The notes under the pieces: model-generated
Database searches by the model: none
What the model was told of the DNA's origin: nothing
The model's input: the letters and a program-made list of their open reading frames with translations, nothing else
From: Alphaproteobacteria bacterium 46_93_T64
GTDB lineage: Bacteria > Pseudomonadota > Alphaproteobacteria > Sneathiellales > Sneathiellaceae
Reading direction: 5' to 3'
Length of the DNA stretch: 64,000 bases
Assembly: GCA_002163135.1 (NCBI GenBank)
Contig: MAAN01000035.1
Coordinates: 62,001-126,000 of the forward strand
Part shown: piece by piece, positions 18,738-26,815 of the stretch
Layout of the letters: every line of letters starts with the position of its first letter
Numbering within the stretch: the stretch's first letter is position 1
Translations under genes and position numbers: made by a program

Positions 18738-18869
18738 TTATCCATTACTCTTCGATGTTTTACTTTGCTCGATGTTTTTGTTGTAAACCGGCGCGCCCTT
18801 TTTTCCGCACGCAGATAGTCCGCCTGCAAGAAGCGTGAATATTATTAAGGACAGCCCCAGTTTTCTCAT
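18738..18869 (-). CDS. lptM: LptM-like small lipoprotein, 43 residues
   Basis: A short gene between argH and lysA. The product begins MRKLGLSLIIFTLLAGGL and has a lipobox LSAC with the lipidated Cys at 21, then GKKGAPVYN, the basic-Gly-Pro-Val-Tyr pattern of YifL/LptM lipoproteins. LptM (YifL) helps assemble the LptDE lipopolysaccharide translocon in enterobacteria. A strong GGAG sits inside the end of argH, 3 bases between the argH stop and this ATG. The argH-lipoprotein-lysA order is common in proteobacteria. Function here is by family resemblance. Confidence 0.85.
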   Translation of the reverse strand: MRKLGLSLIIFTLLAGGLSACGKKGAPVYNKNIEQSKTSKSNG

Positions 18870-18872
18870 TTT

Positions 18873-20261
18873 TTACTCTCCAGCTAAGCGTTGCGTCCAG
18901 GCTGCAACCTGTTCGCGAACTTTTGACGGTGCCGTTCCGCCATAACTCACCCGGCTGGCGACCGAGTTATCAACACCCAAAACGTCAAACACATCTTTTG
19001 TAATCGTGCTTTCCACGGTCTGCATATCTTCAAGGCTTAAATCTTCAAGACCACAGTCCTTATTTTCAGCCATTTTTACAAGTGCACCCGTCACATGATG
19101 CGCATTTCTAAACGGCATATCCAATTTGCGAACAAGCCAGTCAGCTAGATCGGTTGCCGTCGTAAAGCCAGCACCAGACGCCCCCTTCATCACATCACGG
19201 TTTACCGTAATGTCACTGATCATGCCAGACATCGCGGCAAGGCAGAGTTGTAGATTGTCTGCTGCATCGAAAACAGGTTCTTTATCTTCCTGCATATCCT
19301 TGCCATATGTCATGGGAAGGCCCTTCATCATCATCAGAAGACAGGTGAACGCACCTGCACTTCGGCCAGCTTTACCCCGAATAAGTTCGGCAGCATCTGG
19401 GTTTTTCTTCTGAGGCATAATGGAAGAGCCTGTTGAGAAGCTATCTGAACAGGTAACAAACCGGAATTGCGCGCTTGACCAGATAACAATTTCTTCGGCA
19501 AGGCGTGACAAATGCATGGAGCAGATAGAGGCAAAGCTTAAGAACTCTAACGCAAAATCGCGATCTGATACGCCGTCCAGAGAATTTGCTGTTGGGCGAT
19601 CAAAGCCCAACTCTTTGGCTGTCATCTCCCGATCAATTGGGAAAGACGTCCCAGCGAGTGCCGCTGATCCCAACGGACATTCGTTTAAACGCGCCCGTGC
19701 GTCTTTTAGACGGTCACGATCACGGCTGAACATTTCAAGATAGGCCAACATATGATGACCAAATGTCACCGGCTGCGCCGCCTGCAAATGAGTAAATCCT
19801 GGCATGACGGTGCCAGCTTCTGCATCGGCCTGCCCCAACAATGCTTCTTGGAGAGCTTTCAATTCGCCGTCCAGATGGTCCATTGTATCACGAACCCACA
19901 GGCGCATATCCGTTGCGACCTGATCATTTCTTGAACGGCCCGTATGCAAACGACCAGCAGAATCGCCTATAATTTCCCGAAGGCGTGCTTCCACATGCAT
20001 GTGAATATCTTCAAGCGCTGGGTCGGTTTTAAAATTCCCAGCTTCGATCTCACGGAGAATTGTTTGCAATCCTTCCTGAATTTTCTCGCCATCTTCCCTA
20101 GATATAATACCCTGTTCCATTAACATGCTTGAATGGGCCATGGATCCAGTAATATCTTGCCTGTAAAGCCGACGATCGAAATCAATGGAGGCGTTGATCC
20201 GTTCCATAATCTCTGCGGGGCCTTTGGCAAATCTGCCACCCCAAAGCTCATTTGCGCTCAT
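18873..20261 (-). CDS. argH: Argininosuccinate lyase
   Basis: A 462-residue member of the aspartase/fumarase superfamily that splits argininosuccinate into arginine and fumarate. The N-terminus ([26 protein letters not shown]) is that of ArgH, here cited by its ends [11 protein letters not shown]; the signature [12 protein letters not shown] carries the catalytic Ser loop; the [13 protein letters not shown] block and TGHLQ-equivalent TFHLQ-type site [10 protein letters not shown] are present. It heads the argH-lptM-lysA unit and is divergent from tlpA with about 30 bases between starts. Confidence 0.96.
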   Translation of the reverse strand: MSANELWGGRFAKGPAEIMERINASIDFDRRLYRQDITGSMAHSSMLMEQGIISREDGEKIQEGLQTILREIEAGNFKTDPALEDIHMHVEARLREIIGDSAGRLHTGRSRNDQVATDMRLWVRDTMDHLDGELKALQEALLGQADAEAGTVMPGFTHLQAAQPVTFGHHMLAYLEMFSRDRDRLKDARARLNECPLGSAALAGTSFPIDREMTAKELGFDRPTANSLDGVSDRDFALEFLSFASICSMHLSRLAEEIVIWSSAQFRFVTCSDSFSTGSSIMPQKKNPDAAELIRGKAGRSAGAFTCLLMMMKGLPMTYGKDMQEDKEPVFDAADNLQLCLAAMSGMISDITVNRDVMKGASGAGFTTATDLADWLVRKLDMPFRNAHHVTGALVKMAENKDCGLEDLSLEDMQTVESTITKDVFDVLGVDNSVASRVSYGGTAPSKVREQVAAWTQRLAGE

Positions 20262-20293
20262 GTCTTGGGCTCTCTTTATTACAATTGGACAAA

Positions 20294-20872
20294 ATGACGA
20301 TGAAAACCAAAAAGTTCCGTTCAGTTTTCTTAGGTTTAGTGCTTACATTTACAAGCCTTGGGGTAACAACTTCAACCGCTTTCTCTCAAAATCTCAATGA
20401 TCTTCGGGTTGGAGAGATGAAAAACGTCGTCATTCGGGAAAATCCAACTCCTTTGCCTGATTTTTCTTTCAAAGACAGTGAAGGTAAATCGCACAATATT
20501 TCCGATTTTCAAGGCAAAGTCGTCCTGATCAATTTCTGGGCAACTTGGTGCGCGCCCTGCCGCAAGGAAATGCCCTCAATTGACCGGCTTCAGGGAGAGA
20601 TGGCATCCGATGATTTTACGGTTTTAGCGATAGGCCAAGATTTGCAAGGGATCGAGAAGGTCTCAAAATTCCTAAAAGCGCTCAAAATAAAACATCTTGC
20701 GGCTTATAATGACAAAACAGTTAAATCCGGTCGCGCGGCCGGTGTGTTTGGATTACCTGCAACACTCCTCATCGACAGAAAAGGAAATGAACTGGCCAGA
20801 CTAGTTGGTCCCGCCGAATGGGATTCGGAAGAAGCCAAGACACTTATTAGGGCGGTCATTGATCAAAAGTGA
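20294..20872 (+). CDS. tlpA: TlpA/ResA-like thiol-disulfide oxidoreductase
   Basis: A 192-residue exported thioredoxin-fold protein. Residues 8-31 form a signal peptide or anchor (ending near STAFSQ); the redox motif is WCAPC with Cys86 and Cys89, followed by the AhpC/TSA-type fold and the cis-Pro in GLPATLLID. Such proteins reduce apocytochrome c or copper-chaperone thiols in the periplasm. The ATG at 20294 has GGA 6 bases upstream; an ATG at 20300 is an alternative. Divergence from argH is a common alphaproteobacterial order. Confidence 0.9.
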   Translation: MTMKTKKFRSVFLGLVLTFTSLGVTTSTAFSQNLNDLRVGEMKNVVIRENPTPLPDFSFKDSEGKSHNISDFQGKVVLINFWATWCAPCRKEMPSIDRLQGEMASDDFTVLAIGQDLQGIEKVSKFLKALKIKHLAAYNDKTVKSGRAAGVFGLPATLLIDRKGNELARLVGPAEWDSEEAKTLIRAVIDQK

Positions 20873-20880
20873 TTTAAAGT

Positions 20881-21270
20881 TCAAGAGTTTAGGAATTTCT
20901 CGTTGCGATCTTTCATCGCTTTCATTTCGCGCTCGAACTTTTCTTTGGCCGCTTTATCTTGGGCGCTTTCTGGTTTCTTATTGTTATGAAGGGTTGTCAC
21001 ATAGATTCTGACAACCCGCTCCACCAGCATGCTTGTAAAAAGAAAGAAAATCCCTTTTACCGCAGTGAGCATCATCAGATCAGCAGCCAGCCCGAAATCA
21101 TCGCTTTTATATCCAACAGCAAAATCGAAAGCCAGAAGAGCGAAAAGCCCGCCAAAGCCAATTATTCCAGTAATTTTCTTCCGTTTCTCAACAGCCCACG
21201 GAAAAATTATGAGGCTGATAAATATCGCCGCGTTGGCAACAGATGCCCATACTTCAGGATTAAAGCTCAT
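20881..21270 (-). CDS. Small inner-membrane protein of unknown function
   Basis: A 129-residue protein with three hydrophobic segments (about residues 8-25, 33-52 and 62-85) and a charged cytoplasmic tail rich in Lys and Glu that is probably helical (DKAAKEKFEREMKAMKDR). I recognise no family. It begins 17 bases after the TetR gene stop and the two are probably co-transcribed. It is convergent with tlpA and stops 8 bases from it, so no separate terminator fits between them. Confidence 0.7.
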   Translation of the reverse strand: MSFNPEVWASVANAAIFISLIIFPWAVEKRKKITGIIGFGGLFALLAFDFAVGYKSDDFGLAADLMMLTAVKGIFFLFTSMLVERVVRIYVTTLHNNKKPESAQDKAAKEKFEREMKAMKDRNEKFLNS

Positions 21271-21287
21271 CAGTTAGTTCTTTCCAC

Positions 21288-21869
21288 TCAAGCGTGAAGC
21301 GTGGCGAGGGCAACCTCGACCATGGGACGCAAGCTTGCTTCGTCCTGCCTAATTTTCCCAAGCACTCGAACGCCTTGCATAATCCCAACAAAAAAAGCAG
21401 CAAGGTCCATAGCACTTCGTTTGTTTTTGATCTCACCCGCTTCTTGACCACGAGTAATTAGGTTTTTGAGGTCATTTTCAATGACATCGTAATATTCCCG
21501 CAGTCGGGAGGCACATTTCTCATCATATGAGGAACGTTCAACTGTTGTATTCGTAATGAAACAACCACGATTCTCTGGATCACCCAAGACCCGGTACATA
21601 AAGCCGAAAAGAAAATCGTGTAAAATTTCCACCGAATTCCCGTCGACTTGCAAGCTAGACCCGCGCGTTAAAGAACGACTTGTATATTGATCAAGCGCCG
21701 CAAGAAACAGCTTATGCTTATCACCAAATGTATCATAAAGGCTGCCACGATTAATGCCCATGCAATCCACTAGATCCTGAATGGATGTCGCTTCATAGCC
21801 ACGTGACCAAAACGCGCCCATTGCTTTTTGGAGTGCATCTTCACGATCGAAACATTTCGTTCTTGGCAT
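21288..21869 (-). CDS. TetR/AcrR family regulator
   Basis: A 193-residue repressor with the TetR helix-turn-helix near the N-terminus (SIQDLVDCMGINRGSLYDTFGDK) and a ligand-binding helical C-terminal domain with several Cys (RGCFITNTTVERSSYDEKC). GINRGSLYDTFGDK is the NemR/YxaF-like variant, whose members often sense electrophiles through Cys. The ATG at 21869 starts the usual MPRTKCFDREDAL; an in-frame start at 21884 is possible. Targets are unknown; the adjacent epimerase-like gene upstream and membrane-protein gene downstream are candidates. Confidence 0.88.
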   Translation of the reverse strand: MPRTKCFDREDALQKAMGAFWSRGYEATSIQDLVDCMGINRGSLYDTFGDKHKLFLAALDQYTSRSLTRGSSLQVDGNSVEILHDFLFGFMYRVLGDPENRGCFITNTTVERSSYDEKCASRLREYYDVIENDLKNLITRGQEAGEIKNKRSAMDLAAFFVGIMQGVRVLGKIRQDEASLRPMVEVALATLHA

Positions 21870-21915
21870 TTCTTTTCCCAACAATCTGCAAACTGCAGAC
21901 TTGATACTTAACCGC

Positions 21916-22794
21916 TCACAGGCGCTCTGACAAGGCCTTCAGACCAATTTTATACGTAGGATACCTTAAGGTAATCCCAAGTTCTTTCTTGATTCTATCG
22001 TTGCTAATCCTTTTATTATCAGAATAGAAACTACGCGCCATTGGACTGAGTTCAGCTGCTTCGAATTCCTGAAGCGGTGGTGGGTCCATCGTCAGAAGTT
22101 CTGCGGCATAAGTTACAACATCTTCTGGTGGGGCCGAAAAATCATCTGATACATTATAAATTTGGCCTGGATTAGGCTTTTTCATTGAGGCCGATAATAT
22201 CATCGCTAAATCGTTCACGTGAATGCGTGAGAACACATGGTCCTTTTTAACAATCCGATGAGCTTTTCCGTTTTTCAGTGAAACCATTTGATTGCGACCC
22301 TGACCGTAAATGCCGGGAAGTCGAAAAATATGCAGCGGTAGGTCATATATTTGGGCGGCCGCTTGCCATTGACTTTCCGCATCGACCCGACGTTGTCCAC
22401 GTGCACCTGATGGATTAAGCGGAGTATCTTCTGTCGCTGTTCCTCCCTGCAAATCCCCATAAACTCCCGTTGTAGAGAGATATCCTACCCATTGAAGGCT
22501 TTTGATCTTTGCAAGCCGTGTCGCCATAAGACTACAGACACAATCTCCCGCTTCGGTTGGAGGAACAGATACAAGTATATGCGTAACAGTGTCTGCTATC
22601 CTGTCAAAATCAGCGGGTCCCGAAACACCGTCAAAAAGCACTTTTTGCACACCCGGGACGGCGACATCCAGGTCGGATTCGTGTCGTGTCGTCCCACTTA
22701 TCTGCCAATCTGAATTTTGGCGCGCCACTTCACTCGCGGTGAAGCCAAAACCAAAGCAAAAAAGATGAGGTTGGGTGGTCGTGTTTTGCGTCAT
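21916..22794 (-). CDS. NAD(P)-binding Rossmann protein, YeeZ-like epimerase family
   Basis: A 292-residue extended-SDR-like protein similar in layout to YeeZ. The N-terminus has FCFGFGFTASEVARQ (a relaxed glycine motif), followed by YLSTTGVYGDLQGG, with the catalytic-type Thr/Tyr, and FRLPGIYGQGRNQM, typical of sugar-nucleotide epimerase relatives. The reaction is unknown for this group. It stops just 46 bases before the TetR gene and begins 9 bases after the SIMPL gene on the same strand, so SIMPL, this gene, TetR and the small membrane protein may be one transcript. Confidence 0.82.
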   Translation of the reverse strand: MTQNTTTQPHLFCFGFGFTASEVARQNSDWQISGTTRHESDLDVAVPGVQKVLFDGVSGPADFDRIADTVTHILVSVPPTEAGDCVCSLMATRLAKIKSLQWVGYLSTTGVYGDLQGGTATEDTPLNPSGARGQRRVDAESQWQAAAQIYDLPLHIFRLPGIYGQGRNQMVSLKNGKAHRIVKKDHVFSRIHVNDLAMILSASMKKPNPGQIYNVSDDFSAPPEDVVTYAAELLTMDPPPLQEFEAAELSPMARSFYSDNKRISNDRIKKELGITLRYPTYKIGLKALSERL

Positions 22795-22802
22795 GGAAAG
22801 TC

Positions 22803-23516
22803 CTATTCAGAAACACGGCTAAGGATTACATTGGCCGACAATACATGTTTTTTTGAAACAGGCATTTGTGCCGAAGCTTGCTGTCTCCCCCCTGAATCTG
22901 ATGACATTTCCTGAACTGCCATATTTTTAGACCGCATCAGCATTTGCTGGTGACGTGGATTGTCAGTTGAAGTACTCAGAAAATCCACAGTCTGCACATG
23001 ATATTTCGCACCCGAAATGGCTTTACTCAGCCTCTCTGCCTCCTGCGCGGCTTCTGCATATATCTTACTCCGCAAATCAGCCTTAAGGGCATTTGTTTCT
23101 TGAAGCGTTGGTGAAAAATCAACATGTCCGATGCTTACTTTAAAGCCGCTGCGGCTAGCATCTTCAGCGCGATTATTTAACGCAGAAACAGCTTCTTCAG
23201 CTACACGCGCTGTTGCAGAAACATACCAGCGATTAAGTCCCGTATTATCTTTATTGACCCGGGTGGCGGTAATATACCAGTTGGCCTTCGGGGCCAGTTT
23301 TTCTAAGGAAGCCAGAATTTGAATCTTGAGTTCGGAAGCCGTTTCTCGTTGTTGCGTGATGTTAAAAAAGGCGTCAACGTTTGCTGAACTCGTTGTGACC
23401 CACCCTTCATGTTGTAGAGAAAGTACAACCCTATCCTGCGGGTTGGGCAATGAATCAGCGGATGCCACCGACACCAACGCGGCATAACTAATAGCAACAA
23501 ATGCGAGACTTTTCAT
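22803..23516 (-). CDS. SIMPL (DUF541)-domain periplasmic protein
   Basis: A 237-residue protein with a signal peptide (residues 1-20, cleavage near SVASA-DS). The body shows the SIMPL pattern: RWYVSATARV, then GFKVSIGHVDFSP, then a helix ending in AAQEAERLSKAISGAKYHVQTVDF. SIMPL proteins are poorly understood envelope proteins linked to oxidative stress. The C-terminal part has a Gln/Met/Ser-rich low-complexity piece before a last beta strand. An 8-base inverted repeat sits 35 bases upstream (23551-23575). Confidence 0.75.
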   Translation of the reverse strand: MKSLAFVAISYAALVSVASADSLPNPQDRVVLSLQHEGWVTTSSANVDAFFNITQQRETASELKIQILASLEKLAPKANWYITATRVNKDNTGLNRWYVSATARVAEEAVSALNNRAEDASRSGFKVSIGHVDFSPTLQETNALKADLRSKIYAEAAQEAERLSKAISGAKYHVQTVDFLSTSTDNPRHQQMLMRSKNMAVQEMSSDSGGRQQASAQMPVSKKHVLSANVILSRVSE

Positions 23517-23550
23517 GGGAGGCTCCTTTAAATGGTCTGATCCCTTTATA

Positions 23551-23575
23551 TTAAAACGAATTTAGACCGTTTTAA
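23551..23575. promoter_or_regulatory. 8-base inverted repeat upstream of the SIMPL gene
   Basis: TTAAAACG and CGTTTTAA are perfect arms with a 9-base spacer in the 248-base gap between the SIMPL gene and the divergent TPR gene. It looks like a repressor site, but no matching regulator can be named. The rest of this gap holds only AT-rich promoter-like sequence. Confidence 0.4.
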
Positions 23576-23767
23576 GGCGCGACAAAAACCTTTCTTTGTC
23601 AGAACGACCAAAGTACATAACGCGCATATATCATTTTGGCAGCCTAAATCTTGACGCAATCCATACAGAGAATGCCTTAAAGAACAGGTGATATTTCAAT
23701 ATTGGTGGTTGCTCGTATAAAGACAGGCTATAACACGCCTATTCAATAAAGCGGCGCGTAGAAAGTG

Positions 23768-24547
23768 ATGACTTGCATGGCAAAATTTGGCGTAAAACTA
23801 TGGGGGGCAACTCTCTTCCTGTCGTTGATTGCCTATGCTTTACCTGCTTCAACGAAGGCCTATGCGCGGGATGAAGCACGCGAATACAAAGCTTGCATCA
23901 AGTTGACCAAACGTGAGCCAGAATTTGCTTTTGAATCCGCCCTCACCTGGCGCGATCAAGGGGGCGGATTTCCTGCCCGTCATTGTGCAGCCCTTGCACT
24001 GATCGCTATGAAAAAATACCATATCGCTGCCCCACGCCTTGAAAAACTAGCAGAAGAAATGCAGACAGCAGGCCTTGATCTTGTTGTTCCGATCTTAAGC
24101 CAAGCCGCAAACACGTGGTTGCTTGCTCAAGATTTTAGCCGTGCAAATGCTGTCGCGAGTGCCGCCCTTGAGATGGAGCCGGGTAACATTGAACTACTCA
24201 TTGATCGCAGCCGAATTCTGGCTGCTGCCGAAAACTATCAAGAAGCATTTAACGATCTGGATCTCGTGCTACGTCTTGATCCTACCAGATCCGATGCCTT
24301 AGCTTTTCGTGCCGCAGCCTGGCGACAACTTGGGAACAACAAACGTGCCATGGAAGATGCAGACCTCTCGCTTTCTCTACAGCCTGACCTCATTGATGCT
24401 TTGATTGAACGTGGGATCCTGCATAGACTTGCTGGAAATCGAGAAAAAGCACAACAAGATTGGATGAAAGTGCTTGAGCTTTCACCTAATAGCCCCGCAG
24501 GTGAGATCGCACGTAAGAACATAGAAAAGCTGGAATTTAGCGACTAG
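23768..24547 (+). CDS. Exported TPR-repeat protein
   Basis: A 259-residue protein with a hydrophobic signal (residues about 10-32, ending near STKAYARD) and four helical repeats from about 120 on; the clearest TPRs are at NIELLIDRSRILAAAENYQEA, DALAFRAAAWRQLGNNKRAM and DALIERGILHRLAGNREKAQ. It probably works in the periplasm as a scaffold. The ATG at 23768 follows a GTG at 23765; the ATG at 23777 is also possible. Its last 11 bases overlap the convergent cyclase-TPR gene. A decayed relative lies at 26479-26596. Confidence 0.82.
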   Translation: MTCMAKFGVKLWGATLFLSLIAYALPASTKAYARDEAREYKACIKLTKREPEFAFESALTWRDQGGGFPARHCAALALIAMKKYHIAAPRLEKLAEEMQTAGLDLVVPILSQAANTWLLAQDFSRANAVASAALEMEPGNIELLIDRSRILAAAENYQEAFNDLDLVLRLDPTRSDALAFRAAAWRQLGNNKRAMEDADLSLSLQPDLIDALIERGILHRLAGNREKAQQDWMKVLELSPNSPAGEIARKNIEKLEFSD

Positions 24548-26306
24548 TTTGAGGCTCTAATTCAGGCAATCCTGCATTTATCAAACCTTGACGATGATGA
24601 TCCATATCGCTGCTATGTTTGTAATGCAAAGTCTCCATGTAATCTGTTACCGTAAATTCTGGAGATAGCTTCAAAACCGCAGCAACATGCCCTCCCGCAG
24701 CAACATTATCCCCTAGATAAGAATAGCCGGCAGCTAAAAAAGCGTGATGAGTGAAGTCAGGTGCTGATAGTTTCCTGAATGAAGCAACTGATTCTTCATA
24801 GCGATGGGCCACGAATTGAGCTCTTCCTAAATGGTTCCAAAAACGTTCTGGAAAATAGGGATTAAGACGCATGGCTTTAAGAATCCAGTTTATTCCGTCC
24901 TCCGCTTGGCCGAGCCAGGAAAGCAACTCCCCCTGTTGAACCACGATAAGATCGTCGTTCGGATTAAGTGCTAGTGCACGGTTCTGATGATAAAGACACT
25001 GATCAAAATCGCCATGTGCCAAACTTGTTGCTGCCAAAATTCTATGAACATCACTGTCGTCATCATCAAATCTGCGAGCCATCTCCAATTCCGCGAGCAC
25101 TTCGTCCCATGTGGCATCACGATCATCACACCAGTCATGCACCCAACTTTGCCCCAACACACATGCACGCCAAGCATGAGCATGGGCGTATGTCGGATCA
25201 ATTTTAATGGCGCGATCCAGCATTTCCATCGCTTGACGATTAGCTTCCCGATTAGATCTGTGATGAAGTGTTTTTCCGGTTAGCACGCATTCATATGCCG
25301 CCAAATTTTCTGGCCGTTTGCGGTGAGCCCGTTCCTGACTGACGGCTTCAACGCGAGACGGCAAGGTCGCGACAATGGCCGTAGTGACTTCATCCTGTAT
25401 AGCAAAGATATCTTCGAGATCCCGATCAAATTTTTCAGCCCAGATATGTTTGTCCGTTTCTGCATCGATTAATTGCACAGTGATGCGAACCCGATTTCCA
25501 ACCTTTCGAACACTGCCCTCCAACGCATAGCGGGCTCCAAGTTCACGGGCCACGGTGGGAACACTGACCGTTTTCCCCTTATAGGCAAATGAGGACGTGC
25601 GAGAGATCACTTCTAAACCGCGAAACCTAGATAACTGCGTTAAAATATCCTCTGTTAGGCCATCAGCGAAAAACTCCTGTTCAGGATCGCCACTCATATT
25701 AACCAGAGGGAGCACAGCAATTACCGGTTTCTCTGCATCGGGATCTTTTGGAGCCCCATAAGTTTCCGTTCGCCGATTTTCCAACGAAACACTATAGGCC
25801 TGAATAGGCCGATCTATGTTTTTCAGAGTTAATAGTCCAAGGTCGATAAATTCCAGATCAACCTTTCCTTCCAATTGATCATGCACGCTACGGGATATAC
25901 AAATGCCGCCGGTTTCAGCTTGGCTTTCAAGTCTGGCCGCTATGTTCACGCCATCCCCAAAAATATCATCCTCATCTATAATTATGTCCCCAAGATTTAT
26001 ACCGATACGAAACTCAATGCGCCTATCTGAAGGAACATCTGTGTTGCGTTTTGCCATTCGTTTCTGAATTTCTACTGCGGATGAGACAGCATCTGTAACG
26101 CTGTTAAATTCCACCAACAACCCGTCCCCGGTAGATTTTATAATGTGGCCGTTATTCTTAAGGATGCATGGGTCTATTAATTCTATGCGATGGGTTTTAA
26201 GTCGCGCTAACGTTCCCGTTTCATCCAGCCCCATCAAGCGGCTAAACCCAACCATATCTGTCGCGAAAACGGCAGCAAGTCTACGAACGGTCCCCAAATC
26301 TTCCAT
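24537..26306 (-). CDS. Class III adenylate cyclase with TolB-like and TPR domains
   Basis: A 589-residue protein. Residues about 8-175 are a class III cyclase catalytic domain with metal-binding Asp in FATDMVGFSR and KSTGDGLLVEF, a Lys before STGDG and GDGVNIAARLE for the transition state. Residues about 190-325 resemble the FlgO/TolB N-terminal fold (IAVLPLVNMSGDPEQEFFADGL), and the rest is TPR. This design is common in Rhizobiales and Rhodospirillales. It should make cAMP in the cytoplasm. The ATG at 26306 follows GGGA; the codon before it is TTG, also readable as a start. Confidence 0.9.
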   Translation of the reverse strand: MEDLGTVRRLAAVFATDMVGFSRLMGLDETGTLARLKTHRIELIDPCILKNNGHIIKSTGDGLLVEFNSVTDAVSSAVEIQKRMAKRNTDVPSDRRIEFRIGINLGDIIIDEDDIFGDGVNIAARLESQAETGGICISRSVHDQLEGKVDLEFIDLGLLTLKNIDRPIQAYSVSLENRRTETYGAPKDPDAEKPVIAVLPLVNMSGDPEQEFFADGLTEDILTQLSRFRGLEVISRTSSFAYKGKTVSVPTVARELGARYALEGSVRKVGNRVRITVQLIDAETDKHIWAEKFDRDLEDIFAIQDEVTTAIVATLPSRVEAVSQERAHRKRPENLAAYECVLTGKTLHHRSNREANRQAMEMLDRAIKIDPTYAHAHAWRACVLGQSWVHDWCDDRDATWDEVLAELEMARRFDDDDSDVHRILAATSLAHGDFDQCLYHQNRALALNPNDDLIVVQQGELLSWLGQAEDGINWILKAMRLNPYFPERFWNHLGRAQFVAHRYEESVASFRKLSAPDFTHHAFLAAGYSYLGDNVAAGGHVAAVLKLSPEFTVTDYMETLHYKHSSDMDHHRQGLINAGLPELEPQTSR

Positions 26307-26478
26307 CAATCATTTTCCCTGTATATGAAGGTGTAACCCCTCCTACAAAGCGTTTATCATCCGCTCACTCCATAAACATGTGGCACAGTTTACTAAAAAA
26401 CAGGGTCATCGGAATTTAACGCGTTGGGGAATGACAATTTCTTTAAAACTATTTAGGAAAATAAAGGAATTAGGGGAT

Positions 26479-26596
26479 CTCTCATCATTAATCGCCTATG
26501 CCTCACTATCTTCAACGGAGGCTTATGCACGCAATAGTGACTAAACAAGACTGGATGAAAGTGCTCGAGCTTTCACCTAATAGTCCGGCTGGTGAA
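26479..26596 (+). pseudogene. Relic of a second copy of the TPR-protein gene, middle deleted
   Basis: Two fragments match the TPR gene at 23768-24547 in the same orientation. Bases 26479-26541 encode LSSLIAYASLSSTEAYARNSD, like the end of its signal peptide (SLIAYALPASTKAYARDEA), and then a TAA. Bases 26546-26596 encode QDWMKVLELSPNSPAGE, identical to the end of its last repeat, one frame over. About 530 bases between are missing. In the second fragment all six base differences are silent, so this copy evolved as a working gene before it was cut down. It sits on the far side of the cyclase gene from the intact copy. Confidence 0.8.
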
Positions 26597-26702
26597 ACAA
26601 CAGCGTTGAGAAAATCGGTAACAACCCATCCAGCCGTCCCGAGTTAGTTCCCGAAAGCTAGCAGATCGAACTTCACGTATGTATTTATGAGGCTTGATTA
26701 GC

Positions 26703-26746
26703 AAAAAAAAGAAAATCGTTGCAACCCGTCAGTCGCAACGATTTTC
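26703..26746 (-). terminator. Strong intrinsic terminator downstream of the NCS1 permease gene
   Basis: GAAAATCGTTGC and GCAACGATTTTC form a perfect 12-base stem with a 12-base loop; on the minus strand it is followed by eight T. It lies about 70 bases past the permease stop. Confidence 0.85.
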
Positions 26747-26789
26747 GCCATTGAATAGGAATTTCAACGGAACACCTAATTGGGTGCAG

Positions 26790-26813
26790 ATCGAATGAGC
26801 AAGCTCATTCGAT
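26790..26813. repeat. 24-base near-perfect palindrome at the permease 3' end
   Basis: ATCGAATGAGC and GCTCATTCGAT are perfect 11-base arms around AA, immediately after the permease stop codon. With no T-run it is not a classical terminator; it may stabilise the 3' end of the transcript or bind a protein. Confidence 0.6.
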
Positions 26814-26815
26814 TT

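Larger units (their letters stand above)
26310..26815. other. 506-base gene-free interval with relic and hairpins
   Basis: This gap holds the cyclase promoter side (26310 onward), the TPR relic, a strong terminator for the permease gene at 26703-26746 and a 24-base palindrome at 26790-26813. Apart from these I see no open frame with coding character. Confidence 0.7.

Noticed and set aside
24968-25283. His-rich open frames on both strands inside the cyclase gene
   Set aside because: They mirror the TPR-coding sequence of the cyclase; composition is an artefact of the other frame.
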